In this document: in pieces, positions 7,112-16,621 of the stretch
Layout of the letters: each line of letters opens with the position of its first letter
Position numbering within the stretch: the first letter of the stretch is position 1
Origin: an uncultured Lachnospiraceae bacterium
GTDB lineage: Bacteria > Bacillota > Clostridia > Lachnospirales > Lachnospiraceae
Assembly (NCBI GenBank): GCA_900554415.1
Contig: USGU01000001.1
Location: 124,001-188,000, forward strand
Direction of reading: 5' to 3'
DNA: 64,000 nt
Notes under the pieces: generated by a model
Told to the model about the DNA's origin: nothing
What the model saw: only the letters and a program-made list of their open reading frames with translations
The model's database searches: none
Program-made: the position numbers and the translations under genes

Positions 7112-9103
7112 TTATTTACTGTTTCGGTACTGAACCGGAGTCATCTTGTATGCCTTCTTAAACAACCGGTTAAAATGCTCTACATTCTGATATCCTACTG
7201 ACAGCGCAATATTTTCCACCGTCATATTCGTACTCTTCAGAAGTGCTCTTGCCTTCTTCATACGGACACGTTTTACCGTTTCACCAAAGGTCATTCCTGA
7301 TTTTTCTTTGATGTATTTAGAAAGATACGGTTTGGAGAGATAAAACTTCTCCGATAAATCTTCCAGTGTAACATCCAGATAATTCGTCTGGATATAATTC
7401 AAAATTTCTATCAAACGTTCATCCTTACACTCTTCTGCTTCTTTAATCTCATCGATTTTGTTCACTGCAACCGCAAGTGCTTCCATGGATGCATGGATAA
7501 TATCTTCATCAATTCCGACACCCCAGTAGCGCTGTCCCCTGCATATGATTCCCACATATGCACAAGCCTTTGATGAAGAACCCTTTGTCAGAGAGTGTTC
7601 TTCGTAGAAGGAAAGCTCATAACTGATTCCGAAATATTGCTTGATTGCATTACTTACTGCATCCAGACGTCCATTACCATAACCGGTAATCGTTCTGTTT
7701 TCTCCCGCATGACAGAGCGTTGTCTCTGCAAGGATGCCTTCGCCCTCTTTCTTGAAATCGCAGTCCACAATGGTAAATACACCTTTACAGTTGACATAGT
7801 TTTCTTCAAAGATATTGTAAACCCACTCTGGAGTAAGTTCTTTATGCGCTTTGTCGGAAACATCCTTTACCAGATATCCTACTTCTTCCTTCATCTTATC
7901 TGGAAGTGAAATTCCATAATTCTGCTTCAGGATGTAGTTTACACCGCCCTTGCCAGACTGACTGTTAATACGGATAACATCCTTATCATAGGTTCTGCCC
8001 ACATCTTTCGGGTCAATCGGAAGATATGGCACTGTCCATTTATCGCACTGCTTTTCTTCTCTCCAGTTCATGCCCTTTGCAATAGCATCCTGATGAGAAC
8101 CAGAAAATGCAGTAAATACCAAATCACCTGCATATGGAGAACGTTCATATACATGCATTCTTGTAAGGCGTTCGTATACTTCACGAATATGTGGAAGATC
8201 TGAAAAATCAAGTCCCGGGTCAATTCCATGAGAGAACATATTCATGCCAAGAGTAACAATATCCACATTACCAGTACGTTCCCCATTTCCGAACAATGTT
8301 CCTTCCACACGGTCTGCACCTGCCAGTACACCAAGTTCAGCAGTAGCCACACCACATCCTCTGTCGTTGTGTGGATGCAGAGATAATAAAACACCATCTC
8401 TGTGGCTTAAATGCTTATGCATATATTCCACCTGACATGCAAAAACATGCGGCATTGCATTTTCTACGGTAGATGGAATATTAATAATTACTTTCTTCTC
8501 CGGTGTCGGCTGCCATACCTCTAATACTGCATTACATACTTCCACCGCATAGTCAAGCTCTGTTCCCGAAAAACTTTCCGGACTATACTCAAATGTAAAA
8601 TTGCCTTCTGTCTCATCTGCAAGCTGCTTCAATAAAACGGCTCCGTCTACAGCAATCTGTCTAATCTGCTCTTTGTTCTTCTTAAACACCTGTTCGCGCT
8701 GTGCTACAGAAGTAGAATTATACAAATGAATCACTGCATGTGGCGCACCCTTTACTGCCTCAAATGTTTTCTTAATAATATGCTCTCTTGCCTGAGTCAG
8801 TACCTGTACGGTCACATCATCCGGAATCATATTCTTCTCAATCAAAGTACGCATAAAACGGTATTCTGTCTCTGACGCTGCCGGGAAACCTACTTCAATT
8901 TCTTTGAATCCAATATCGACTAACATCTGGAAAAACTCCAGCTTTTCTTCCAGACTCATTGGTTCAATCAGTGCCTGATTGCCATCTCGCAAATCTACAC
9001 TGCACCAGATTGGAGGCTTCTCAATAGCATCCTTCTTCACCCAGTCATATGTGACTTCCGGTGGCATAAAATACTGTTTTTCATACTTTTCAAAATTCTT
9101 CAT
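7112..9103 (-). CDS. leuA: 2-isopropylmalate synthase fused to a C-terminal AraC-type DNA-binding domain
   Basis: The first 555 or so residues are a complete LeuA: the catalytic SVDLRDGNQAL motif near residue 36, the metal-binding HPHNDRGCG near 245, GNGERTGNVD near 275, and a C-terminal LeuA dimer (leucine-sensing) domain from about 430 to 550 with TGYGNGRLDAVSNAIKQYFG. It would condense acetyl-CoA with 2-ketoisovalerate, the committed step of leucine synthesis. Residues 561-663 then form a full AraC/XylS double helix-turn-helix, with LSEKFYLSKPYLSKYIKEKSG and the signature IALSVGYQNVEHFNRLFKK. The frame is uninterrupted across the junction, so the fusion is real in this assembly. Ordinary LeuA ends near 550. 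GGAG precedes the ATG. It may be both enzyme and leucine-responsive regulator. Confidence 0.95.
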   Translation of the reverse strand: MKNFEKYEKQYFMPPEVTYDWVKKDAIEKPPIWCSVDLRDGNQALIEPMSLEEKLEFFQMLVDIGFKEIEVGFPAASETEYRFMRTLIEKNMIPDDVTVQVLTQAREHIIKKTFEAVKGAPHAVIHLYNSTSVAQREQVFKKNKEQIRQIAVDGAVLLKQLADETEGNFTFEYSPESFSGTELDYAVEVCNAVLEVWQPTPEKKVIINIPSTVENAMPHVFACQVEYMHKHLSHRDGVLLSLHPHNDRGCGVATAELGVLAGADRVEGTLFGNGERTGNVDIVTLGMNMFSHGIDPGLDFSDLPHIREVYERLTRMHVYERSPYAGDLVFTAFSGSHQDAIAKGMNWREEKQCDKWTVPYLPIDPKDVGRTYDKDVIRINSQSGKGGVNYILKQNYGISLPDKMKEEVGYLVKDVSDKAHKELTPEWVYNIFEENYVNCKGVFTIVDCDFKKEGEGILAETTLCHAGENRTITGYGNGRLDAVSNAIKQYFGISYELSFYEEHSLTKGSSSKACAYVGIICRGQRYWGVGIDEDIIHASMEALAVAVNKIDEIKEAEECKDERLIEILNYIQTNYLDVTLEDLSEKFYLSKPYLSKYIKEKSGMTFGETVKRVRMKKARALLKSTNMTVENIALSVGYQNVEHFNRLFKKAYKMTPVQYRNSK

Positions 9104-9193
9104 GTTCTCTCTCCTGTATATAAAATAGATTCAAATAATCATTAAGCATTTTTAGTCAATAATATTGTCCTTTTTTAGCTTCTCTACAATACT

Positions 9194-9223
9194 ATCATAT
9201 TCTGTTTTATATACAAGTGACAA
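9194..9223 (-). promoter_or_regulatory. leuA promoter
   Basis: TTGTCA (9218-9223) and TATGAT (9194-9199) on the minus strand with an 18-base spacer, giving a leader of roughly 85 bases. The leader holds a perfect palindrome CAATAATATTG at 9157-9167 but is too short for a T-box or a leader-peptide attenuator. Control by the protein's own AraC domain is possible but not shown. Confidence 0.6.
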
Positions 9224-9271
9224 ATTTATTCATGTAAGTTGATTTATTTTGTTCTCTCAAAACATTTCAGA

Positions 9272-11077
9272 TTATTCAACTTCTTCCGGCTCCATACTAA
9301 GCACTTTTCCAATGGTTTTTAAATCATATTTCTGATTGTATTCTTTGAAATACATATGATATTCCTTTGTATCTGTCGGATGTACCTTGGAATTGTGAAT
9401 ATGAACCTCCTGAAATGCCTCCCCGCTCTGCATCAAAGCAACCATGGTACTTGCACAATGAGTCGCAATACGGTTAAAACAGTTCAGGATATCTGTAAAT
9501 ACCGTTCCTTCTTCCAGCCCACATATGCCATCACTCAGTCGCTCCACATGATGTAATTTTAATTCATCACACAAAGAAGAAATCACAACTCCCAGAGGTG
9601 CCACACGCTGTGCCAACTCTTTATCATCATTTTTAAATGCAGTACAGGTAAGATTGATTTCTTCACGCACCGCTTCCATTACCACATTCAACTCATCCCA
9701 CGCTTCCTGCGAAAAATTGGTATGGTCATCGTGCATTTCATTTGCAATATGACCGATATAGGAAGCATGGTCACCAATACGTTCAAAGTCATTAATCGTG
9801 TGCAAATACAAAGAAACCTGTCTTGTCTGTGCTGTATTCATTTCCCGCTTTGTAATCTGAATCAGATATTCTCCAAGGCGGCTCTCGTATTTATCAATCA
9901 GATTTTCCTTGCGCTGTACCTTGTCATACTTGTCCTGCTGATAATTGTTAAGCAGATTCATGGCACGATTTACGTTCTTACGCAGATTCTTCGCCATTCC
10001 ATTCATGGCGCGGTGACACTGTCCGATTGCAAGTGCAGGATAATTAATCAGACGTTCTTCCAACAAATCAAAATCGGCTTCATCTTCCAGTTCTTCCGCA
10101 CTGTCTTTTACCAGATAGCATACCAGCTTCTCAATTTTAGGAATAAACGGAAACAGTACAATAACTGTCGCTACACGGAATACCGTATTCAAAAGGGCAA
10201 TACTTACCGGTTCCATTACCATATCCATAAATGAAAAATGTACAATCGCATTAATACTATAAAATACAACGGACCAGATAATCAGCCCAAATAAGTCATT
10301 AATCAGATAGACCAGTGCTGTTCGTTTACCATTTTTGTTCGCTCCAATGGCAGAAATCAGTACCGGACAGGCCGCACCTACACCAATACCAAGTACGATT
10401 GGGAACGCACTTGCAAAGGTCAGAAGACCTGTTACAGAAAGTGCCTGTAATACACCGACAGTGGCAGAGGCGCTTTGAAGCACTGCCGTAAATAAAATAC
10501 CTACTAAAATACCCGCAAGCGGATTGGAAAACATGGTAAGCATATCAATAAATACAGGGCTTTCTTTCAATGGTGAAACTGCCCCGCTCATGGTCTGCAT
10601 TCCCGTCATAAGAATCGCAAAACCAAGCATAATATTTCCAATATTCTTATGTACGGTTCTCTTACAAAACATGCGCATAACAATACCAATTACGGCTACC
10701 ACTGCCGAAATCGTGGCAGTCGAAAGAAGGCTTGCGATTCCATTCGAACCCTGAATATAAGAAAGACAGAGAATCCATCCTGTAATACTTGTTCCAATAT
10801 TTGCCCCCATGATGATACCAATCGCCTGTTTCAGCTTCATCATACCGGAATTAACAAAACCGATTACCATAACCGTAGTTGCAGATGAGGACTGGATTAC
10901 GCTGGTCACGCCTGCCCCAAGTGCAACTCCTTTCAGAGGCGTGTTCGTCATCTTATATAGAAATGCCTCCAGTTTATTCCCCGCAACCTGTTTCAGTCCA
11001 TCTCCCATAAGAGACATACCGAACAAAAATAACGCAACCCCACTAAGCAAAGATAATATCATTGAAACAATTGCCAT
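9272..11077 (-). CDS. Na+/phosphate cotransporter family protein with PhoU-like domain
   Basis: A 601-residue protein. Residues 1-310 carry the duplicated NptA/YjbB transporter repeat with QSSSATTVMVIGF near 62 and LQSASATVGVLQAL near 200, the QSSS-type motifs of the Na/Pi cotransporter family, and multiple membrane spans. Residues about 340-560 form a helical PhoU-like domain. It should import phosphate with Na+, with the PhoU part modulating it. GAGGAGAAGG precedes the ATG. It is transcribed before leuA but each seems to have its own promoter. Confidence 0.9.
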   Translation of the reverse strand: MAIVSMILSLLSGVALFLFGMSLMGDGLKQVAGNKLEAFLYKMTNTPLKGVALGAGVTSVIQSSSATTVMVIGFVNSGMMKLKQAIGIIMGANIGTSITGWILCLSYIQGSNGIASLLSTATISAVVAVIGIVMRMFCKRTVHKNIGNIMLGFAILMTGMQTMSGAVSPLKESPVFIDMLTMFSNPLAGILVGILFTAVLQSASATVGVLQALSVTGLLTFASAFPIVLGIGVGAACPVLISAIGANKNGKRTALVYLINDLFGLIIWSVVFYSINAIVHFSFMDMVMEPVSIALLNTVFRVATVIVLFPFIPKIEKLVCYLVKDSAEELEDEADFDLLEERLINYPALAIGQCHRAMNGMAKNLRKNVNRAMNLLNNYQQDKYDKVQRKENLIDKYESRLGEYLIQITKREMNTAQTRQVSLYLHTINDFERIGDHASYIGHIANEMHDDHTNFSQEAWDELNVVMEAVREEINLTCTAFKNDDKELAQRVAPLGVVISSLCDELKLHHVERLSDGICGLEEGTVFTDILNCFNRIATHCASTMVALMQSGEAFQEVHIHNSKVHPTDTKEYHMYFKEYNQKYDLKTIGKVLSMEPEEVE

Positions 11078-11091
11078 AACCTTCTCCTCTG

Positions 11092-11120
11092 ATTATCCTC
11101 CGGCTCCGCGCCCGGATAAT
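11092..11120 (-). promoter_or_regulatory. Hairpin in the leader of the Na/Pi cotransporter gene
   Basis: ATTATCC at 11092-11098 style arms (ATTATCC / GGATAAT as read on the minus strand, 11092-11098 and 11114-11120) enclose a GC-rich centre just ahead of the ribosome site at about 11083-11089. It may influence translation or be the terminator-like end of the upstream carboxypeptidase transcript; no T-run follows it. Confidence 0.3.
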
Positions 11121-11269
11121 TTCTTTTGTATTACAAATTTGTTCTTTTCTCTGTATCTAATATAGATTTTACATATTTTTTACATTGCTTTTTTTATTAT
11201 GCCACACCAATTTATAGATTACAATCATATATTTTCATAAATCTATACAGAATTTTAACCCGAATTTCA

Positions 11270-12547
11270 TCATTTCATGCATATAACCGCCGAAAAATCC
11301 AAGTAAATATAAAAGATGTTTTGGACAATATAGTTCAAATTCTTTTTTTCCACTGCTTCTGTCGTCACCAAATCATAGACTTTCACCGGTTCTTCGTTCA
11401 GATAATAGGTAAGGGTTCCAACATTCTCACCTTTTTTAACCGGAGCAGTAAACATCGATTTTCTGGAAATTTCAGCGCGTACCGTTTCCCCAGCCTTCAT
11501 CAAATACAGAAATTCATTTTCCTTCTCTTTCAGACCTACATTTACCGTAACCGGTTCAAAAAGTCCTGCTTCCCCCTTCATTCCGTCCTCCACTTCAATA
11601 CTCTGGAATTCCTGTACAACCGGAATCTTTTTATATGTATAATTTACAATCCCATATTCCATCAGTTTTCTTGTATCCGACCACTTATAATTCTTGTTAT
11701 TCGGCCATCCACACCCAAGAAGTGCCACAACGAAGGTTCTGTCGTCCCTTTTTAAAGCTCCCACATAGCAATACCCAGCATCCCCGGTAAATCCTGTTTT
11801 CCCGGATAATGCGCCCTCCATCATTGTTAAGAAAGCATTATGATTCTGGCAGGAATAACTGTTTGTTCCAGATAAATCCTGAAAACTATATGAGTTTGTC
11901 CTTGTGATTTCAAGAAACTGCTCTGCTTTCGGTGATTTTAAAATACAATATGACATAACCGTTGCCAAATCCACCGCCGAAATACTGTGCGTGCCATTTT
12001 CATCCGATGCATCCAACCCATTTGGCGTAATAAAATACGCATGCTCACATCCCAGTTCCCGGGCTTTTTCATTCATTTTCTCTGCAAAACCTGCCACACT
12101 GCCACCAATATGCTCCGCTATGGCAACTGCCGTATCATTGTGGGATTCCAGCATCAGTGAATAAAGCAAATCTTCCAGCCGAAAGGTCTGTCCTTCCCGC
12201 ATTCCCAGATGAACTGCCGGCTGCTTCGCTGCTTCTGCCGACACCATAACCTCATCTTCTGGATTTCCTTCTTCCAACGCAAGAATGCAGGTCATAATCT
12301 TCGTTGTACTCGCCATAGGCCGCATCACATCCCCCTCCTTGGCTTCCAGCACTCTCCCCGATTCCGCATCCATAAGAACGGCTGAAAGGGCATATAAATT
12401 CTGTACCTCCTCCGGCATTTCCTCTGCCTGACTGGAAAATACCGCTCCCAAAGAGTTGATAATAATTATAACAAAAAAGAGCAGGAAAGCCATTCCTCTC
12501 TTAAAGCGAGGTTTCTGATTCCATACTCTTTTTCTCTCATTCCACAT
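11270..12547 (-). CDS. D-alanyl-D-alanine carboxypeptidase (DacF-like penicillin-binding protein)
   Basis: This 425-residue secreted/membrane-anchored protein starts with a basic stretch and a hydrophobic signal (about 20-40). The catalytic SxxK is in MASTTKIMT (near residue 83), the SxN-type motif is in LMLESHNDTA, and KTG is in LSGKTGFTG near 245, so all three active-site motifs of peptidase family S11 are present. It would trim the terminal D-Ala from peptidoglycan stem peptides. A C-terminal beta-rich domain (about 320-390) precedes a hydrophobic tail. GGGAGAG lies before the ATG. A second member lies at 16622-17821. Confidence 0.92.
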   Translation of the reverse strand: MWNERKRVWNQKPRFKRGMAFLLFFVIIIINSLGAVFSSQAEEMPEEVQNLYALSAVLMDAESGRVLEAKEGDVMRPMASTTKIMTCILALEEGNPEDEVMVSAEAAKQPAVHLGMREGQTFRLEDLLYSLMLESHNDTAVAIAEHIGGSVAGFAEKMNEKARELGCEHAYFITPNGLDASDENGTHSISAVDLATVMSYCILKSPKAEQFLEITRTNSYSFQDLSGTNSYSCQNHNAFLTMMEGALSGKTGFTGDAGYCYVGALKRDDRTFVVALLGCGWPNNKNYKWSDTRKLMEYGIVNYTYKKIPVVQEFQSIEVEDGMKGEAGLFEPVTVNVGLKEKENEFLYLMKAGETVRAEISRKSMFTAPVKKGENVGTLTYYLNEEPVKVYDLVTTEAVEKKNLNYIVQNIFYIYLDFSAVICMK

Positions 12548-12611
12548 ATCATGTCTCTCCCATCTTCTTCCTCTCTTTTTAAGGTATGAAAATAGAAGAA
12601 ACTCTATGCTT

Positions 12612-13181
12612 CTAAATATCCAGTTTTAATTGTGCTTCGTCTTCTGCTTCTTCTTTGAATACTTCCATCTTCTCTGCGTCTACTCCCGGAAGTTCTTCCA
12701 ACGACTGCACGCTGAACCGTCTTAAAAATTCTTCTGTAGTACCAAAAAGAAGCGGTCTTCCCGGTGCATCCAGTCTGCCGACCTCGCATACCAGATTATA
12801 CTCAATCAACTTATTGATGGCATGGTCGGACTTCACACCCCTGATTTTCTCGATTTCCAGTCTGGTTACCGGCTGTTTATACGCAATAATCGATAAGGTT
12901 TCCAGCATGACATCCGTAAGAACATGCCTTTTTGGCTGCTTGGCAATCCGAATCAGATATTCGTAAACCTCCGGTTTCGTACACATCTGGAAAGAATCCT
13001 CCAGCTCAATAATGCGGATTCCTCTGTCCTCTTCCTGATAACGGTCCATCATATTACGGATGATTTTCTTCGTAGTCGGTACGTCATGTTCAATTGCATT
13101 TGCAATCCGCTCCACCTCTACGGATTCCCCCATCGTAAATAAAATGGCCTCAATGATGCCTTCCAACCTTTTAATTTCCAT
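12612..13181 (-). CDS. scpB: Segregation and condensation protein B
   Basis: The 189-residue protein has two winged-helix domains typical of ScpB (LEGIIEAILFTMGESVEVERIA at the start; LSIIAYKQPVTRLEIEKIRGV near 105-130; LDAPGRPLLFGTTEEFLRRF near 150-170). With ScpA it binds the Smc ATPase and helps chromosome segregation. I choose the ATG at 13181, which has TGAGGAAC upstream and overlaps the end of scpA by 11 bases, over a possible start at 13226 inside scpA. The C-terminus is Glu-rich. Confidence 0.95.
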   Translation of the reverse strand: MEIKRLEGIIEAILFTMGESVEVERIANAIEHDVPTTKKIIRNMMDRYQEEDRGIRIIELEDSFQMCTKPEVYEYLIRIAKQPKRHVLTDVMLETLSIIAYKQPVTRLEIEKIRGVKSDHAINKLIEYNLVCEVGRLDAPGRPLLFGTTEEFLRRFSVQSLEELPGVDAEKMEVFKEEAEDEAQLKLDI

Positions 13182-13938
13182 CTTGTTCCTCACCTGTTTT
13201 TTTCGCTGTAATAACGATATCATCAAAAATATGTTCTTGCGTAATCTGAATCTTTCCTGTTTTCATCAGTTCCAGAATGGCAAGAAATGTAACTACAATC
13301 TGTGTCTTGGAAGCCTGCTTCTTCAGCAAATCACGGAAGCTGAAATGACTATGTACTTTGGCATATTCTTCCACATAACTCAGCTTCTCCTCCAAAGTTA
13401 CCTCTTCCTTCTCTATCTTCCCATACCGGCTTCGGATCGGATCCAGCTTATCCGTCTGCCGCTTTAATACTTCCTGAAAAATTTCATTTAACTTAGCCAG
13501 ATTCAAATCACCTAAAAGTTCGTCTAAATCTACCGGTTCCACATAAGCCTCTACTTCTTCTGGAATCGTTGGCTCTTTATATAAAATATGTTCGCTCTCT
13601 ATCTGTCTGTCACGCAGTTCGTAGGACATATATTTATACATCTTGTACTGCAGAAGCTGTTCTACCAGTTCCAAACGTGGGTCCTCTTCCTCGCCCTCTT
13701 CATTCACTTCTTTCGGCAGCAGCATCTTACATTTCAAATCCAGCAAAGTTGCCGCCATCAGAAGGAACTCACTCATGATATTCAAATCTTCCTGTTCCAT
13801 TGCATTGATGTACTCCATGTACTGATTGGTAATCTCAACAATTGGAATATCATAGATATCTATTTTATTTTTATCAATCAAATGCAAGAGTAAATCCAGT
13901 GGTCCTTCGAACACCTGCAATTTAACCGGAATTCCCAT
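13171..13938 (-). CDS. scpA: Segregation and condensation protein A
   Basis: A 255-residue kleisin. The N-terminus VKLQVFEGPLDLLLHLIDKN and IYDIPIVEITNQYMEYI are ScpA signatures; the C-terminal winged helix (about 180-250) would contact the Smc head. It forms the bacterial condensin with ScpB and Smc. TAGGAGGCTGATGAC precedes the ATG, and scpB overlaps its 3' end, so translation is coupled. Confidence 0.96.
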   Translation of the reverse strand: MGIPVKLQVFEGPLDLLLHLIDKNKIDIYDIPIVEITNQYMEYINAMEQEDLNIMSEFLLMAATLLDLKCKMLLPKEVNEEGEEEDPRLELVEQLLQYKMYKYMSYELRDRQIESEHILYKEPTIPEEVEAYVEPVDLDELLGDLNLAKLNEIFQEVLKRQTDKLDPIRSRYGKIEKEEVTLEEKLSYVEEYAKVHSHFSFRDLLKKQASKTQIVVTFLAILELMKTGKIQITQEHIFDDIVITAKKTGEEQDGN

Positions 13939-13995
13939 GTCATCAGCCTCCTAACCTTTTCATTATAGCGGATAATTCTGTCCAACTCAACAAAA

Positions 13996-14862
13996 TTATT
14001 TTCCATTAAGCGTCAAAATGACAAGTTCTGCCCGGTTCCAGAGACGGATATTCAAAGTATGGGTTCCAAGTCCCTTACTGACTACCATAGTCTTTCCCTC
14101 CGACCGATAGCAGTCTCCCGAATAATATGGGAACAAATGAATCTGTGGGCTGATAACTCCTCCAATAATCGGAAGCCGCACAACTCCTCCGTGTAAATGG
14201 CCGGAAAGTGTCAAATCTGCTCCCCACTTCCAGTACTCTTCCGCATATTTCGGGTGGTGCGCCAACAAAATGGTATAGTTTTCTCCAGATTTTCCAATCC
14301 TTGCTTCGATTTCTTCCTCTTTCAGCATATAATGACTGGCTTTCACATAGATACCCTTCGGCAGTTCCATGCCGGCAATCTCGATTTTCTGACCATTCTT
14401 TTCCACCACGGTCTTCTCATTGACCAGAAAATGTACTCCTGCTTTCTCTAATATTGCTTTATATTTGTTATAAGTCTCTCCATACTTTTCTGTATTTTCA
14501 TGCATCCGCTGCTCATGGTTCCCATTGGCATAATACACCGGTGCTATCTTGGGAAGCTGTGACACAAGGTCTACCGCATTTTCATAAGAATGTCCTCGCT
14601 TTCCCACCAACATATCTCCACCAATTAAAATATAATCCGGGTTCTCTGCTGCAATCGCACGCACAAGGTCACAAGACTTAGGACCATATTCCTGATTGTG
14701 AAAATCACTCAGAAAAGCAATTCGAATCTCGCCTGATTCTTTCGAAAGCTTTTCCGATTCTATCTCATAATGAGTTATCACAAAAGAATGGGTTTCTCGG
14801 TAAATCTCGATGATGAGATATAGTATCACTATTATTAATAAGGTTAGTATTCCTAACCACAT
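13996..14862 (-). CDS. Membrane-anchored metallophosphoesterase (YkuE-like)
   Basis: An N-terminal membrane anchor (about residues 2-20) is followed by a calcineurin-like phosphoesterase with the full metal-ligand series: SDFHN, GGDML, NGNHEQ, AHHP and SGHLHGG. The likely fold and motif order match YkuE/UDP-2,3-diacylglucosamine-hydrolase-like enzymes; the substrate is unknown. I prefer the ATG at 14862 because GAGGAAAAGAG lies just upstream; an in-frame start at 14895 would add a charged 11-residue extension without a ribosome site. Confidence 0.88.
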   Translation of the reverse strand: MWLGILTLLIIVILYLIIEIYRETHSFVITHYEIESEKLSKESGEIRIAFLSDFHNQEYGPKSCDLVRAIAAENPDYILIGGDMLVGKRGHSYENAVDLVSQLPKIAPVYYANGNHEQRMHENTEKYGETYNKYKAILEKAGVHFLVNEKTVVEKNGQKIEIAGMELPKGIYVKASHYMLKEEEIEARIGKSGENYTILLAHHPKYAEEYWKWGADLTLSGHLHGGVVRLPIIGGVISPQIHLFPYYSGDCYRSEGKTMVVSKGLGTHTLNIRLWNRAELVILTLNGK

Positions 14863-14898
14863 ACTCTTTTCCTCTTTTTTCTCTTTATTATACACTGC

Positions 14899-16470
14899 TT
14901 ATCTTTGATAAGCTTCTATTATGCATGTATGCTTTTTTGTTTTTGCATCATAGTTAATGCCGACCAACAAAATCTTTCCACCATAATCCTTAATTGCCTG
15001 AGGATAAATATTTTTCTTAATCTGATTGATTGCTCCCTCATTTGATTTATTCCATTTTAATTCAATTAACAGCATTGGCATAGCAGAAGATTTTTTAGGA
15101 AAAAAAACAACATCCGCATAACCATGCCCTGACGGCAATTCTTCAATCTTCAGGAATTCATCTATACTGCTGATATACGCAAATCGCACTACACTTCTTA
15201 ATGCCTGTTCATTATTATAAAAAGTCGGTGCTGTTCCGGCACTATGTGCTTCTTCTATCGCCTGTGCAACCGCTTCTTCATCTTGGTTAAGTGTCGCTTC
15301 TAACAAATTATCCGAATTTCGGATGAGTTTTGCTAACTCCATATGTCTGCCAGTTGCCACCGCACGTACAAATTCCTCCCGAATTTCCTCATTTGGAATA
15401 AACACAACTTTATCATTTGCATCATAAGCTAAATATCCCAAATGAACCAACAATGTTAAAACATCATCCTGACTTTTTATGGTTGTCATATCATTTTGGA
15501 ATGTTCCAGTATCAATTTTAATCCGCGCACCACCAAGCATTTGTGTAATTGATTCTTTCAGTCCATCCTCGTTCATATCAATATAAAATTGCAATGAAGT
15601 ATACGTTTCTGTCTGTGTCCAATAATTGCCAAACTCCTCACTCTTAATTGCTTCCATTACAGAATTCGGATTGTACACGGATTTCACTTTATGGAATGAA
15701 TATCCGTCATACCACTTTTTCATTTTTTCAAAATCCATATGATACTGATTACACAAATCTTTGACTTCAGGCTCTGTAAATCCTACATACTCTGCCAGTT
15801 TTTTAGGTGCAAGCATAGAATACTCTCTAAAATCGGTCATTGCAGATTGTGTTCCATACTTCTTGATTGGAAGAATTCCAGTAAGATACGCTGCCTCAAA
15901 CACAATATCTGTCCAACTGCTTTTAAATAAACTTCTCAGAAAAGTAACATATTCTTTCTGTAATTTTGTATTCTCTCTGGCTTCACGAAAAACGGCATCC
16001 CATTCATCTATGATCATAATGAACTTTTCACCCGTTTTTTCTGTGACATGAAGCAATATTTCTGCCAAATCTTTTCCTGCTTCAATATTCGGAAAAACAT
16101 GGGTAATTTCCGTCGTAACCTCGCGATTAATATCCTGAACAACTGTATTGATATCAGATGTACGGGACGTAAACAATGTAATATCAAGATAAATAACGAG
16201 ATATTTATTTAAGTATGTTTCAAAATTCTTATCTTTTGAAATCTTAAGCCCTTGAAACAGTTCTTTCGAATCGCAGCTTTTATCATAATACGCACAAAGC
16301 ATCTTTGCTGCAAAAGACTTGCCAAATCTTCTCGGGCGGCTTACACACAGCATCTTATCCGTTGTACCAAGTACTCCATTGATATAAGAAATCATATCCG
16401 TCTTATCTACATAGATTCCCTTTCTGACAGCTTCAAATCCGGCATTTCCTATGTTTAAGTATTTTCCCAT
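14899..16470 (-). CDS. AAA-ATPase-like protein with PD-(D/E)XK nuclease-type C-terminal domain
   Basis: The 523-residue protein belongs to the family annotated AAA-ATPase_like plus DUF1703, which is often present in many copies in gut Firmicutes and Bacteroidetes. The N-terminal region has YVDKTDMISYIN, the P-loop-like SRPRRFGKSFAAKMLC near residue 45, and MIIDEWDAVFRE near 150 as a Walker B-like element. The C-terminal domain has GYADVVFFPK and LLIELKWNKS, the D and ExK of a PD-(D/E)XK nuclease fold. Its job is unknown; ties to mobile DNA have been suggested for the family. GGAG lies 12 bases before the ATG, rather far. Confidence 0.85.
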   Translation of the reverse strand: MGKYLNIGNAGFEAVRKGIYVDKTDMISYINGVLGTTDKMLCVSRPRRFGKSFAAKMLCAYYDKSCDSKELFQGLKISKDKNFETYLNKYLVIYLDITLFTSRTSDINTVVQDINREVTTEITHVFPNIEAGKDLAEILLHVTEKTGEKFIMIIDEWDAVFREARENTKLQKEYVTFLRSLFKSSWTDIVFEAAYLTGILPIKKYGTQSAMTDFREYSMLAPKKLAEYVGFTEPEVKDLCNQYHMDFEKMKKWYDGYSFHKVKSVYNPNSVMEAIKSEEFGNYWTQTETYTSLQFYIDMNEDGLKESITQMLGGARIKIDTGTFQNDMTTIKSQDDVLTLLVHLGYLAYDANDKVVFIPNEEIREEFVRAVATGRHMELAKLIRNSDNLLEATLNQDEEAVAQAIEEAHSAGTAPTFYNNEQALRSVVRFAYISSIDEFLKIEELPSGHGYADVVFFPKKSSAMPMLLIELKWNKSNEGAINQIKKNIYPQAIKDYGGKILLVGINYDAKTKKHTCIIEAYQR

Positions 16471-16621
16471 ATGATTTACTTACTCCTTTCCTCAGACCTT
16501 TTATCCCGTCTGTTCATTCCCTGCATATACTATATGATAGCCGATTTTCTTTATTTTGTATACCTCATTTATCAAACGAAATAACTTCTCTGAACTTTAC
16601 TTTTTATTTTCCAATAATTTT

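Noticed and set aside
7112..9103. LeuA-AraC fusion as an assembly or frameshift artefact
   Set aside because: Both parts lie in one frame with one ribosome site at the start and one terminator after the end; no stop or start context lies at the junction.
14899..16470. Transposase or ABC ATPase
   Set aside because: Motif order (P-loop-like GKS, IIDEWD, then PD-(D/E)XK residues) fits the AAA-ATPase_like/DUF1703 family and no inverted repeats flank it.
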